64,000 nucleotides of DNA from Colius striatus (Eukaryota; Chordata; Aves; Coliiformes; Coliidae): NCBI RefSeq assembly GCF_028858725.1, contig NC_084761.1:27930501-27994500 (forward strand). Direction: 5' to 3'. The notes beneath the pieces are model-generated. The model was not told where the DNA came from. It saw only the letters and a list, made by a program, of their open reading frames with translations, and did not search any database. Positions 1-13,702 of the stretch are shown here, in pieces. The position numbers and the translations under genes are program-made. Positions within the stretch are counted from its first letter, which is position 1. Every line of letters begins with the position of its first letter.

Positions 1-231
1 GTCCATCTCTGCCTGGCAGCCTTCCAGCCACTCCTCCCTAAGCCTGTAGTGCTGCTGGGGGTTGTTGTGGCCCAAGTACAGGACCCGGCACTTGGCCTTA
101 GTGAAACTCATGGCAATGACCTCGTCCCAGCCATCCAGCCTATCTAGATCTCTCTGTAAAGCTTCCTTACCCTCAAGCAGATTAACACTTCCTCCCAGCT
201 TGATGTCATCTGCGAATTTACTAAGGGAGCA
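1..231 (-). mobile_element. CR1: CR1 LINE fragment (group C), RT motif C region, cut by window edge
   Basis: Read on the minus strand this is an open frame of about 75 codons from the reverse transcriptase of a chicken-repeat-1 (CR1) non-LTR retrotransposon. It starts with [11 protein letters not shown]; the catalytic FADD box (motif C) has both aspartates intact, at codons 205-210. The frame continues through R-D-L-D-R-L and K-C-R-V-L-Y-L-G and runs off the left edge. Similarity stops abruptly near 231, inside the RT, consistent with the 5' truncation usual for CR1 or with a later deletion. Its wording (GTACAGGACCCGGCACTTGG on the plus strand) differs from every other CR1 copy in this window, so it belongs to a separate subfamily. 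No stop is seen in the visible part. Seen: frame and motif. Known: FADD is the CR1 form of the RT YxDD box. Group letters A-D are mine. Confidence 0.93.
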
Positions 232-420
232 AATATGATTTATCAAATTGAGATATGATAATTTCCAGATATTTTGTCTCTGGAATTTTGACACACATAT
301 TTTTTTCTTGAAACATCTTCTATTTCAATTAATATTTTTATGGTAGTTAGAAGAAATTAATTTAGAATATAGCTTGACAGGACAATATTTCATATATCTG
401 TCACATGTAAGAAGGGAAAA

Positions 421-474
421 ATATGTATGTATCTATGTACGTATGTATCCTTCCATCCATCCATCCATCCATCC
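421..474. repeat. compound ATGT / CCAT microsatellite
   Basis: Imperfect ATGT units (with ATCT and ACGT variants) pass into six near-perfect CCAT units. The change of motif inside one array is typical of a compound microsatellite that grew by slippage. It is probably length-polymorphic. Confidence 0.9.
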
Positions 475-2030
475 AAGCATATCCCACATACAGAAAAGTT
501 TAAAGAATTTCTTCAGATAAAGTCCTTACTAATGATCTGCTGAAATAAAAAACATCTTCAATAAGCTAAAATATCTAGGCCCATACTCAACAAGGCCTTA
601 AAGTACACATCTAAATGTAAGCATATGTATAAATTTATTCCACTGTGTAAAACTCATATTTGATTTTGAGCATGTTTTTTGAGTTAGAGCTTTGGCATTG
701 TGTGTTCCCATAGAAATCTCACCATTAAAAGTCATCCTAACTTTGACAAAAACTAGAGATATATTCTCAGATACAATCTCAGAATCTGTCTACTCACCTA
801 TATGTTTGACTTGTAAATAATGAGAATAAAACAACACTTATTCCAAACATTAAGGCTTTCTACTTTTACAGATCTGACATGATTTTTCCACTAGTATAAG
901 TAATAGCAACTTCAGGTAACATGTCTTTCAATAAAAATATGAGATATCAATTTCTAAGGGATACAGTTTCATACACTTATTCATTACAACTAATTTTACC
1001 ACACAGTGCTTGGTGTTGTGTTTGTTAACAACAAATGCTTGACAACTGAGGAAGCTGTTTGCTTTCACATTGTGATTTCTATTTTGTGAAAAAATGTATG
1101 ACCTATCCTGGACATTTCTTCTAATACTATTTCTCAGGAGGCAGAGAAGAGCTGCACTGCCTTGAGAAGGAAATCTCTGTACCAGAGAGATTGTGCCTAA
1201 TACATCTGTAGAAATGTCTGCACTTCGCTAAGACCTGTTTAGTGTGGAGCATCAAAAAGTAAAGATCTATCCAGTAGGTGTTTCAGACACCTTACTGTTT
1301 GGCAAATTAGATGGAATTTTTTAAAGATTCAAGAGAAGCTTTTTTCTATTAAAATGTCTTCATTTTTTCTTTAATGGCCTAAACTCTGGGATGTTTAGTT
1401 AGTTGTCTGTTATTTTCACTGTCAGATAATAGCTGTCAACATCTTTAAAGAGCTGTTCGAAACCAGGAACATTTCAGACACAGTGGTGATTTTCAGCATT
1501 AAATTAAATTTTGTATGATTTTAGCAATAAAATCTGAACTTCCTGAATTATGCCAAGAAGGAGGAATTTGCTACTTATTTTGTAACCCATAGAAAAGACT
1601 TGTGATTAAGATAAATTATGGACAAGTGAGTAGGATGTCCATCTTTTTGGTACACTAAGTAATCAGGAAAAGACTAACTTAGAATAATACTGTGCCTTTC
1701 AAATGTAGCTTTAATAGCATTTTACTCCCTTGCCTTGTACAGACTCATGGCTTATACAGTTCTTGCCTATAGACCTTGGTAGATCCTCTGTGCATAGAAA
1801 TTTACAAGTCATACCAGCACTGGCTGGTACACTGGGCACTTTTGCGAGTAGTGAAGCCACAGTCCCTTCCCATTGATGAGAACAAGACTAACTTTTTTGA
1901 GAGTTTTGCCTCTCAGGCAGCTACTTGAGATTTTAATTGTTGCCCACAACCTAAACTAAATACACTAGAATAATAATGGAAAATAAATGGAATAATTCTC
2001 TCCTGTAACTGGTAGACAGGAAATTTTATA

Positions 2031-2052
2031 ACAAAACAAACAAACAAAAAAG
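2031..2052. repeat. short CAAA simple repeat
   Basis: About four CAAA units followed by a short A run. Simple slippage repeat, no function suggested. Confidence 0.7.
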
Positions 2053-5000
2053 CTGGAGAAAAGAAACTTTCTCTGCTTCTGAAAGAGCAAAACCAAATCC
2101 TTCCCAGCAATCTATGCAGTAATATATAACGTTTTAGTACAAACACATTTTCTTAAAAGGTGTGGCAGCTAGTTTTCTGTTCCTTTTGAGAGTCTTTTTG
2201 TATGAGTCATAACTTTTAGAATTGGAGATGCTACATCAGGATTCTTTTCTTCATGACTAACCTATTTTCTTGCATTAGTGCAGATAGGCACAACCAAGTA
2301 TATGGAGCTTGGGAGACAGGGTTAAGTACTTGCAGTTTTAAAATACAGAGAGATTTTGAAATACACAAATAGCCAATATTTTTTTTTTGGCCAACGTGCG
2401 TATGCACAGAATAGACTTAGATTTATAACTTAGATTTACAAGTAGCATATATTGCTGTTTTGTTTTGTGAAAGAAATTCACTACAAAATTGGTTTGCAAT
2501 CTTTTTGTTTGCTTGCTTAACAGTGAAAAGATGTCAGAAACATTTTTTTTCCCTCTTTCCTCTTTTTCTCTTGATTTTAATAAAAATTTGAAAGTTTTGG
2601 AGCAAAGTGTAATAACATTCCAGCACACCTACTGTAATTGTAAATATAAATGCCAGAAAAAAACCCCAGTTTATCCAAACCCAGTATTTTAAGACATCTA
2701 TTGGGCCATCAGTCATTTATTTGTAAGATGTAAGGAAAGAATTCCTTTTGATTTCATTTAGAAGTCATCCTCTCCCTAGAAATACAGAGCTTGGTAGTCT
2801 TAATTTCTACCACCTTCTAGATGATTTTCTAAGTAAAGTATATATTTAAAACTCTGTAGGAAATAGTCAGTCACTTAATATGACATAATATCATTCTTTT
2901 GCATGTAAATTACCAGATTATGAGAGTGTACAGATTTTGATTTTCAAAAGCATATAAGTAAGCCCAGGTTGAGTTTATTTACTTCAGGAGAATCCTGCTT
3001 CAACAAATAGTATGTCCCTATCTATTACTGTGAAGGTAAACTCGTTCATTTAAACAAGACTACTCACATGCTAAGTGACAGGTGTCTTTACTTGGTACAT
3101 TGAATGGCCTCAACTAGACTCCAGTGAATATTTTCCTGTGGCCTCTAGCAAAACAATGACAATTTCTGAGGAAAGTAAAAGGAATGCCTATAAATACTGA
3201 GAAGTCATCCATGTCATTATCTGAACATAAATAGTTACATTAAGAAATATATAATCCTGTATAAAAAGAAAGATGGTGAACAGTGTAGAGGACTGCCAAG
3301 TTTCTCAGAATATCAGACAATTTGTGACTCAGTGACTGACAGCTGCTGTGTGCCCTTGTGAGTATATGTGAATATACAAATTTCAGTTTAAAGCTGTGAC
3401 AAATTTTATTTCTTAGTATCCCACATAATGGGAGTGAGTTTAAAATCACAGAGAGATCATTAGAATTCAAACATTTAACAAGTACAAAAAACAGACGATA
3501 GGAGTAAGATTTTATTTTCATACAACTGTAACATTTAGTCAAAAGACAAAAGAAGAATGCTTATATCCCTAGGAAATTGTTTTCCTTTTATTTTTCCTTG
3601 AAATGTTAATTTTCCTCTCTGCTTAAAAATTCAATGACCAGCCAATTTATTGTTATTTTGCCCTTTGCACTGTGTCGTGGATGAAGAAGCTCTGTGATTT
3701 CTTCAGGATCTTAGCTTTAACTACTGGACCATAGGATCTGAGATTGGTTGCTGCTATTGTGTACTATATAAGGGATATTGTATATTCAGAAGTCTGAATC
3801 ATTACTGGTCTTTTTAAAAATTCTATTGTAGTACCTGACAAACTCTTCAGTTATTTTTTTTTTAGTTCAACATTGATAAGTTTTGGGTTGATTTTTTTTC
3901 CATTGTGATAGGAATCCTGCTATGATTTGTACAGCTTTCCTACCTAAACTAAGAGACTATAATTTTAGAAGCACATGTAAATTACCTATTATCCCCAGAC
4001 CTGTAATAGGCTATATATGCATGAGATTATGAACTTTTGCTAATTTATGATGAATTTAAATTACTGATAGAGATTGCTATTTACTGACAGTGACAAGCAT
4101 CACATAAAATAACTCTGCTAACATCAACTGATATTTGAGGTTGGAAATGTTTTCTGGTTTTAATTTGATAGGCAAGAACCTTAGCAATGGGCATGTGTGA
4201 TGTGATCCGTAGAAATGACATCCTTTTTGTTTCTTACAAGATTATGAGAATTTCTATGAAAAAAAATTATTACAGTTGAAAAATTGACAATCTTGAAGAT
4301 AGATTTTTTTTTTTGTTAGTCACAGTGTAGTTACTGCATTGTCAGCAGCAACAAGAATTTTTCCATTGTCTACTGAAGTACCTCACTAGGGATCTGGAAT
4401 TACTATTCTTGGTTATGTGAGAATGCTGCAGTCTCTAACCTACTTCTGTCCCTGGTGTGTATGACATACATGGTTTGTGCTAGCAAATAGATTTAGCCAT
4501 ATCTGTTGCAAAAAAGTTTTCAAGTGAATAACTGAGCAAATAGTTCACTTTGTCCAGAGCAGGTAAACTTTATAGCACTAATCTAAAAAAAATATTTTTA
4601 ATCTAGATTGAAAGAAATTTAAATACTACTTTTTCTTAACTGTCTTTTGTATATAGCTTATTCAACAAGTTTGATTAAATTTACTGGGATGAGAAATGAG
4701 CTGCAAGCCCTCACAGAACTAACTAGACATATTAGTAAACTCATCTTTTCCTGTTTCGACTTCGTGTTGAATTTACTAGCTTTAGTTTCTGTTGCTGGTT
4801 TGTCTGTACTGCAAAATACTTCTTCAAAATGATAGCAATAACAGTACTACTTTGAGATGATTTTGTAGTGATAGTTTATGAAACATACATTTTTCATAAA
4901 TTAAACTATAAACAACAGCTGATATGCTGGTGATGATGATACTACACATTGATTTTTATGGATTTTTACAGGCATTCAAGTACTCTGTGGTGGTTGAAAG

Positions 5001-5699
5001 CTCCTTACTTGATGATGGCTAGTTTTACAGTGTTGTACTGGAAATAGTAGCTGGAGCAGGGAAAGGAGAGGAAAAGAGAGGGTTGAAACCAAAGTGTTTT
5101 AGCATCTCAAAGTGTCTAAGTGAGTAACTTTCTTCCCCATATACCTGACAGTAGTCAACTTCACTATGACTGGGTATTTTATGTTTTTGTACATGGCAAC
5201 TAATCATCAAAAATATTACCAGCTTGCCATCATCTGAGACCACAGATAATTGAAGAGAAAACTTTGATTACAGAAGAGCTTCCATAAAGAGATAGTAGTC
5301 CAAGTACAGGTACAGAAGCACGACATCAGGTCGTCCCCCCAAACACCTTATTTTGATTCTGAAAGAGCTTGAGTACCTCCAGACTATGCCCACCACAAGG
5401 TGTGGAACAAAGGTTACAATGGGTTTTTTGTTTTGCCTTATGAAATATCTCTGCTGTAACCTAGTCCTTTGCCTCCAAAATAGTCTCTCCAGCCTATCAC
5501 AGGCACACACTGGTCTCTAGCAGAAACATCTCTCTAGTTACCACTTCTAAATCTAGCACATGAACCTTCAGATCCTGTAAAGTGATGTTATATCTCACTT
5601 TGAAACACTGCTTACCATGTCCCTTCTTATAACCAAGTAAAACTCTCACTAAGCTTTGGGCCCACAGAGACCAGGGTCCCAAAAGTTGACTCTGAGAGT

Positions 5700-6166
5700 A
5701 TTACCCCTTGTCCTGTTGCTAGATACCATAGAAAAAAGGGATGTCCCAACCTCCTGACACCCACCATTTAGATATTTGTAAATATTAATAAGATCGCCCC
5801 TCAATCTCCTCTTCTCCAGACTAAACAGCTCCAGTTCCCGCAGCCTTTTCTCATATGAAAGATGTTCCAGTCCCCTGATCATCTTGGTGGCCCTGGGCTG
5901 GACTCTCTCCAGAAGTTCTCTGTCCCTCTTGAGCTGAGGAGCCCAGAACTGGACACAGTACTCCAGATGAGGCCTCACCAGGGCAGAGTAGAGGGGAAGA
6001 AGAACCTCTCTTGACCTGCTGGCCACACTGTTCTTTATGCATCCCAGGATGCCATTGGCCTTCTTGACCACGAGGGCACATTGCTGGCTCATACTCAGTT
6101 TATTATCAACCAGGACTCCCAGGTCTCTCCTGCAGAGCTGCTCTCCAGCAGGTTGACCCTCAGCTT
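5700..6166 (-). mobile_element. CR1: CR1 LINE fragment (group A), truncated at both ends
   Basis: On the minus strand this encodes the C-terminal part of CR1 ORF2, downstream of the RT catalytic core. The frame from 6092 is uninterrupted and contains [26 protein letters not shown] and [10 protein letters not shown]. These are hallmark blocks of the CR1 thumb and C-terminal region. The frame runs past the homology edge and stops at 5649. The wording is close to the copy at 33401-35455, so both belong to one subfamily. Unlike a normal CR1 insertion it lacks the whole 3' UTR and octamer tail: similarity ends at 5700, just inside the block preceding the 3' UTR. The 5' side ends near 6166. Loss of the 3' end implies a deletion or rearrangement after insertion. 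Confidence 0.93.
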
Positions 6167-6428
6167 CCCTATATATATATCTGCCCTATACTTCAGGGAT
6201 TTTTTCCTCTTCCAATCTAATTAATCCAAGGAGCATGTTCACTAAACCACAACCTGCTATCATCCAAACAGAACAACCTTATTTTATGATATCTTGTCTA
6301 GAAGGTACTTCTAACTTATCCTAGACTTTTGCTTAAACCTACAGCCTTTCTCAGAGAGTGCTCCCAGCTCAACACAGGTGAGAAGAAATCTAAACCCTAT
6401 TAGCCCAGCTGCTGCTGTGTCCCTGTGT

Positions 6429-6458
6429 TACTGGCTGGCTTCATACTGGCTGGCTTCA
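6429..6458. repeat. exact 15-bp tandem duplication
   Basis: The 15-mer TACTGGCTGGCTTCA occurs twice head to tail with no mismatch. The perfect match suggests a recent slippage or break-repair event. Confidence 0.85.
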
Positions 6459-7490
6459 GAGAGCACTTGGCTAGCTTGCCTCCCTGTTTTTGTTTATGTA
6501 ATTGATATATGGATAACTTTGATTATTGTTTTCTAGAAGACAGGCTTGGTCTTGGGTGGCTTTTTCAGAATCTTTGATCTTCTCAATGGGATCTCCAAAG
6601 GATTAAAGAATCAGGACTCTTCCCTGAAGAACATAAAACTTTAGTTAGTTAGTTTGACATGAAATGGTGCACTGTGAGGTTAATTTTTTTTTTCTTTTGA
6701 AGGCAGTAAGTTATTTTGTGTGTCAAAATAGAATTGTTCTTGATAAGAAAGCAATGTGTTTCATGATTGACTTCTTCAAAAAGGAAAAGAATTAAACTAG
6801 TATCACTTAGCTGTTACTGTGCTTCTTGTTAGATCTCAGCATTGTTACTCTGATGTTACTCTGGTGGTGACATGTAGGCAGGATGAACAAAATTATTCTC
6901 TAAGAGATTTAGTTTGTAAGTATATCACAAGAAGTTATTCTCTAATGGCTTGCAACCATAGAAGATAGAAAGTGGATTTTCACATTACTTACACATGCTT
7001 TGTAAAGCTATTCCGGAGTCCGTGGTTGAAGTTAATTTCACCTTTGCATGTAAATGTACAACTGTTTTATAAGACAAATATTACAATACATAGAACATGT
7101 TCTTCCTGAGTTTACAGTATTTGTATTTTACATTGTTCTTAATTTGCAACTAAATTAGTAATTTTTATTATTAAAAATATTTTAAGAATGTAGTCCATTT
7201 TAGTTTTTTGTTTCAAATGATTCTAATACTGAAGGTTCTTCAAAATTCCTTTGTAGTTAAAATTCAAATTATAGAACTTTAATAGTTACATTAAAATATT
7301 TTTAGAGGTTTGCTGGCTATTTTATCCTACTGCAAAATATCTTGTTTAGTGTATCAGCCCTGGGAGAAAGTAGACCTTTCTAGGTGTATCTTTTCTGTTC
7401 CTTCTCTGTGGTTATGGCTTCTTACAAGTTTTCCTCTACAGTGAAAATATGACTGTATAGTCTACACTGTAATAGCAAGCTATTTGTTAC

Positions 7491-7529
7491 GGAGTCCCTT
7501 CCAACCCCTACTATTCTGTGATTCTGTGA
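7491..7529 (+). mobile_element. CR1: minimal CR1 3' tail
   Basis: Only the last ~39 bp of a CR1 element are present: the AGTCCCTTCCAACCC block followed by two ATTCTGTG-type octamers. This is the 3' end that the CR1 reverse transcriptase recognises, so the copy is an extreme 5' truncation. Confidence 0.82.
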
Positions 7530-8765
7530 GTGCTAGCAGTCTGAAATCCAAAGCAGAGTTGATGTTGTAGAATGTATTCTTTGGAACTTGGCTTGTATGT
7601 TAGCTGTAGCAAAAGTATTGTATGCAATCTGGCAGAGTGTAAATCTTCTGGACTCCAATTTTGGCATAATTTAATTCTAATTGAGTCTTGTTTTGTAACA
7701 TAACAGCTACTAAAAATGCATGTGCTGTTTAGTTGAGTGACAACAGATGCAAGGATTGCTACTTGCAAATAAATCTCAGGCATGTCTACTATATTCACTG
7801 GAGAGAATTTAAAGTATACACTGATTTTTAAAAAGAATGTGATCCTTTTTTCTGATATGGGTTGGAAAATCTAGTCTGCTTATGAGAAAATTTCAGAATC
7901 TTCATCTTTCAACTTCAGCAAGCATGTGACTGGTTTCAGGAAAATTAAAGTACTTGGTGATGTTAAAGAAAGCCAATGTGCTACACTCACCTCGTGTGGA
8001 GTAGACAGAAGAAAATTGCATTAAACAATGTTGCAGGTGGGACGAGTAAAGGGACAGACTGTGGTGTTCTATAGAAGCTCAGTGACAAAGCCTAATAATT
8101 TGTTATGAAATTTCCATTTGTCTATTTAGCCATGGAAATCTGCAGTTCATATTGTTGAGATTCTAATGAAATTGATGGAAAGGAACTCTTTAAAAGCAGG
8201 TACAGATCGAACAAAATCCCTTTCAGTTGCAACAAGTGAAATACATATGTCTTGAAAATGAGGCAGGTAAATATATTGTTAATTTGTAATCAATTTTGCC
8301 TCTTCTAAAAACGTCAAGGTTTTAGCCTTAACCTTCTCTGACAACTGACCCTATTCTATAAACAGATTTAACCTAGGATTCCATCTGTACTTGCAGTGTC
8401 ATTCCTTTTTTTCAGTTGCAATCTAGAATATTATGAATACATTGCTGGTATTGTGCTTTAGGATGCTTCAAACTCTCCTCGAGTTCTGGGGAACATGCAA
8501 TCTTGGAATCAGATGTAGAAGATCTGTGCATCTGCATAGAGAGGGTGGACCAAAGGATGTGTCTTGGGTATGGCATCTCCTGAGATGGTAAAATTGATAT
8601 ATAGTCAGACAAATTAATGTGAAAAATCTTACCTATTTTGTAGCTAAAGCAAAAACCTTAACAGATCCATGTATGTAGCTATGGAAAATAAGAATGGCTA
8701 CTTGCCAAGTCATGTCTTCCTTGAGAGCGTTATAGTATTTCCAGTTTTCCAGACTTTAAGTCTGA

Positions 8766-8803
8766 AAGGTCCCTTCCAATCCTACCATTCTATGATTCTA
8801 TGA
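8766..8803 (+). mobile_element. CR1: minimal CR1 3' tail
   Basis: About 38 bp matching the CR1 3' end: AAGGTCCCTTCCAATCC, then ACCATTCTATGATTCTATGA with two ATTCTATG octamers. No upstream CR1 sequence can be seen, so this is an extreme 5' truncation. Confidence 0.85.
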
Positions 8804-10171
8804 AAGCACATTTGAATGTAGATACATCTTCCTTAATTTCAGTAATGAACAGATCTTTTTTTTTCGGGCTTGTATAAAGGTGGAAAGTCTAGATGTGGAC
8901 CCAACTGCTGCTAAAGTTCTTGGAGGAATGAATTGGCAGTATGTCTAGGAATTATTTGGCGATTCACATAAAGAGTTGTCTAGGTGATGACTGGCTTTTA
9001 CACTGATGTTCTGTAAGAAAGATAGCTCTCAGGTTTCAGGTGAAAGGAGGTTTGGAGATGAGTAACTGAAAGTCAGAAGACAGTGAGCAATAGCTGAGAA
9101 TGCTGGATGACATGATCATAGTGAAATATATGACTGTACTAATTTATTGGAAGTGTTTTTATTAATTAAATCCTAATAAAATCACCTTAACCTTGTAATC
9201 CAGTGCTGCAGTCATTCTGCATGTTATTTAGTCTGCTTTTAAAAGGCTGTGTATATTTCATATGCTAGCGATAACATAGTAAAAGCACGTGAAAATCCCA
9301 TAAAGATTGGAGAAAAAAAAAATCTCATGAGAAGAAAAACAGATGCAAAGCTAAAGCCTTGCACCTGGAAATCTTTCACATGGCATTTCTGGGCATTCCC
9401 AACCACCCGATAAGGACACAAACAACACAAGCAGCTGATAATGTGATTGTGAGGAATATGTTGACCATGGTGATGACAGGGTGTTACATTTACCCTAGAG
9501 AGCACAAGTACACCTGTGAAGTATTAGACTGTGCTTTTTCACTAGGAGATCATTTTAGAAATATTTAAAGAGTAAGCTACAAGATGGAAGGAGAGGGCAC
9601 TTAAAAGAGTCTGGGAAGAGGCAAATGACAGACATTTGGGGAAAAGCAGAGTGTGCTTTTAGAACAATTTATTACAGAGCTTTGGAAACTTAGTCTGATC
9701 TCATGAAGAACAGATCCTGTGCAGACAAACCTCTATCAATGCGACTAATTAAATACATTGGAATTAGTAAACAAGGAAAGAAAATTCCTAGTTTATATTA
9801 AAAATACATGATTTAACATGTAATTAGTGGCGTATACTTGAGAAAGTAAAAGGAAGTGTTTCAGAAAGCTGATTAGGTTGCACTGACTGTATTTCTAGTT
9901 TATGTTTTGTGTTAACACACCAAATGGTACAGAAAACATTACATGCATGGGTAGCATCAAAATTGAAATTACTGTTGGTTTGGTATCATCTGAGTTTCCT
10001 GAATTCCTGGAGTGTTATCTTCAGTACTCTCAAATAAGTAATGTTTGGGATTGTATTTAAAGAAAAATCTGCATTCTAGTATTCCTATTTCCAAATGATC
10101 CCTTTGCATTTGGAGTTGCCCTGTGGGATGAAAGAAATAAGATATGCTTGTAGGCTGATTTGTTGTTAGAG

Positions 10172-10214
10172 GGGTTTTTTATTTGTTTTTTTGGGCTTTT
10201 TTTTGTGTGTGTTT
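10172..10214. repeat. T/G-rich low-complexity tract
   Basis: T runs interrupted by G, ending in a short TG repeat. Low-complexity sequence, no function suggested. Confidence 0.7.
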
Positions 10215-13200
10215 AATGTAGCCTTGCGGAAAATTTAGCAAACTTTAAGCTGGCTTGTAAGGGACACATGTGGATCATGATGCTTTGTAGGAAAGATTCT
10301 TCCTAATTAGCTGCTGTTGTGTCTCAGAGATGCTGAAATACATTGGTCAGTTTACTTCAACATTTTGTTGAACCTTGATGAAAATGTTTAATCTTATACA
10401 AAGACTGATAAAAAGGATACCATATCATCTGTATAGAACAGGGAGTGTATTTTCTGCAGGCTTGTGAACAGATGCTAGCTGACATGTTTTAGCCAGAAAC
10501 TATGAAATTAATGATAAGGTTTCATGGGAAAAACCCTTCTGTAAGTATTTGAGGAAAACAGTTCTGAGCTTAAAATGTCCTCATATTGGATGAGGACTGA
10601 ATTGGCCTGCCACCAAGGAGTAGATTCTTCACTGGCAACACCTGAAAGGAGAGGCAAGCACTGAATAGAGGGTTTAATGCCGAAGTAAATAGCTGTAAGG
10701 AAATCAGAGCCAGGTTTTATAGTGTGAAGAAAGTGACAAAGGATACCAGGAGACAGAAACAGTAGAACACCTGGATGTAGAGTCCATTTTTAGACATGAT
10801 AGATTAAATTTTCTTAATCTTTCTGTTGGAATCAACCTTAGGAAGAAAAAAATGCCTGGAAAACAAATTATTATTTTGGCAGTCTGTCCAACGTTACTTT
10901 GCTAGGGAAGGAAATCAATATTAAATATATTTTCAAGGACGTTATGCTGAGTTATGCTGACTTCATTAAAGATATCACTAACAAGTGGCTACAATACAAT
11001 CAGTAGCAGGACAAAATTTGAATTCTAGTCTGCTGAAGTTTCCTTTTGTGGGAAAGTCATGAAGTAGTTTCTTCAGGACTGGGCTAGGTGAGGTTTACCT
11101 AAGATTCTAAAGCTGGTTAGCTAGAAGATTAGCCACTGTCAGATGAAGAAAGGGAAATAAACTACTTGAAATCTCAGTGCACCAGGAGATTAATAAATGT
11201 CAGACTTCCCATGTAGCCCTCAGAAATGTGCTAAAATAGGTCTGGTCACACGCTTCAAAATAGTGGAGGGGAAACTTGGTGAAAAGGCTCTCTGAGACTC
11301 ATTTGCCTTGTGCTTCAGGGCGTGGGACAGTCTGGATCCAGGTAATGCCTGGAGACATGGAACACTGCTGCCAGCAAGCGTTACAGCTTTCTGCAGAAGT
11401 GAAAGCTGCCTGCAGCTGGTAGAAAGGTAGCCTTCTGTGACTCAGAGAAATACCATGAATGTATTGTAAAGGAGGAAAACAAGAAGAAAGATGTAAAGAA
11501 CTACTACAATTAAGACTCCTAAATGCAAGGGAAAAGGATGTTTTTCAGACTCGGTGCTCAATTCTTGTGTTTATAAATTTAAAAACTGCACTATGTGGAT
11601 GGTCTTCACAAATAAGTTCATAATATCGATACAGGAATGTAATAGTTTCAAGTAAAATGTGCCAGAAGGATTTGGACTTAGGATAGAGTGAAGTGCTTAC
11701 TGATGCATTCAGATTCTAAAGAGAGAAGACTGGGATCATAAACTTCAGGAAAGGGTATTTTGGTCTTTAGGAAGAACTAAATTCAACACCTGAAAAAGAT
11801 CTGTTAAGTCAGTGTGTCACCGCTGTCTACTTTCTACCATTGCTTTTGCAGCAGCACCTAGCTATAGCTGACAGCCTGGTACATTTTCCTTGGGTTAATT
11901 GGGCATATACTGCTTTTGTACTAGTAACATTTTCACACAGCTTGTGGTTTTCTTTATTATTTAGTGGGTTTTTTGTTGTTTTTTAGTGGTGTTTGAAGTT
12001 GTGGCATGTGAAAAAGACACTCTTTCCACACACTTTGGAATAAGATTTGCTGTGGGATAAAAATCAAGTGATAATATATGAGGGTTTTGTCAACTGAGGG
12101 AGAAACTGCAAGTATTTGCAGGACACTTAGACTGTAGTGTCTAGAGTAATTCTATTGCAGGGAAATAAATCCCTTAGAGTAATGAATTTGACAGTTGTCT
12201 GTTTTTGATGAATAGAGAGAGCCCTGTAACATTTCTTGAGTTACTAGATCAGATTAATTTTAAAGGGTTCTAAGTTTCTCCTGAACTAACTACAATATGA
12301 GAAATGTTTCAGTATGATGTTCTAATAGTCTAACAGATGAAACCTATTTGAAAGGTGTATATGTGATAACAAACTAAACATTGCAATCATCATTTCTTAA
12401 GGAAGTAAGACCAAGAGTGTAATCTCTTGGTGCATGTACTTCCCTTGAAAACTTTTGAAGCCATTTATTAATTTCAACCAAAGCTGACAATGGAAATCAA
12501 TCTTTAAGCTACTCAATTTCTATGAGCTTCATGAAAATACGATCCATCTCTTCTACTCGGCTAACAGGGCTCTCATTAGGAAAATGTGGCAGTCTAAGTT
12601 CAACTCTCATTAGTTATCAAATAATCTGTAGGTGGCAGCAGTGGTATGAATGCCCCGGCAGAATCCAGGTGCAAGTGCTGAAGCTGTTGGAAATCGGTCT
12701 TTTCTAGTTCTACTGTCCATATTTCAAATCAGTTTTACTTGAGGCACCGGTATGAAGAAACTGTAAAGATGATTAATATTTTGTAATGAAGCTATTGGCA
12801 CCTAATAAGCTATTCACTTCTATAGACTCTTTACTAAAAATATTTAAGAGCTTAAAAGTAAATGTGAAATTCAATAAATTTGGATACCAGATTCTTTGTC
12901 TAAAAGAATTCATTAGTATTGATTGATCAATTGCCTTCCAAGGAGATAATCAAGGGGTAATCTTGTTAAAGAAAAATGGACTACTTAGCATGACTAAATG
13001 TCAAAGGGCCAAATCTTGACTTGAGAGTGGAGAATAACCTTGTGGATACACAGGGACCATTAAAATGAGAAAGGCAAGAGGGACTCATTCCAAAAGGAAG
13101 TAAAGGCTTTTAGGGTTTTTTTTTTTTTGTCTCTAAGTCAGAGGAGCCTGCAGCTGGCTGATCCAGCAGCTTTGCTTTAATAGACAGTGCAGAACGGAGA

Positions 13201-13702
13201 ATGTGCAGATGGGGAGAATCAGGTCCATCGTGCAACAATGAAAGATAAGGTCACTTGAGCTAAAGCTTATAATTTATTCCTGATGTTGTTTTTTAAATGA
13301 AAATGTTGTAAAGTTTTTTGGCAAATATTGGAATGAACTATACGAATAATTCCTAATAATGACCATAAATCAGCTTTCAAGAGAGTACTGCAAACTCTCA
13401 TATGTTTGAATATTTCCTAATGGTCAGCTAAGAGATGATATTAAGATGTAAACAACATTTGGAAAATGTGCTTGTTCACATTTGAATACCAGCTGCATGT
13501 TTACTCCATTTCTCCTCTGCAGTATCCTAAGTTCCATTGTAACTACCAGATATAAAATATGGTAAACTTGAACATGCATCTGTAAGCATTGGGCCTCAGA
13601 TCTTCAAAGACCTTTAAAAAAATGTTACCATTTTTACTATTATAAATAACAAACATTCTTAATGTCTCACTTCATTAACTTAAAATTCAGATAGTACTTA
13701 CC

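Larger units (their letters stand above)
232..5699. other. unique AT-rich DNA, no gene recognised
   Basis: No coding region, RNA gene or recognisable transposon was found. All reading frames are short and low-complexity in translation. It holds a tetranucleotide microsatellite (421-474), a CAAA run (2031-2052) and T runs at 2379-2388, 3854-3863 and 4304-4314. Otherwise it looks like ordinary unique vertebrate intergenic or intronic sequence. Confidence 0.6.

Noticed and set aside
421..474. Regular spaced repeats that might suggest a repeat array such as CRISPR
   Set aside because: The units are 4 bp with no spacers: an ordinary microsatellite in a vertebrate genome.
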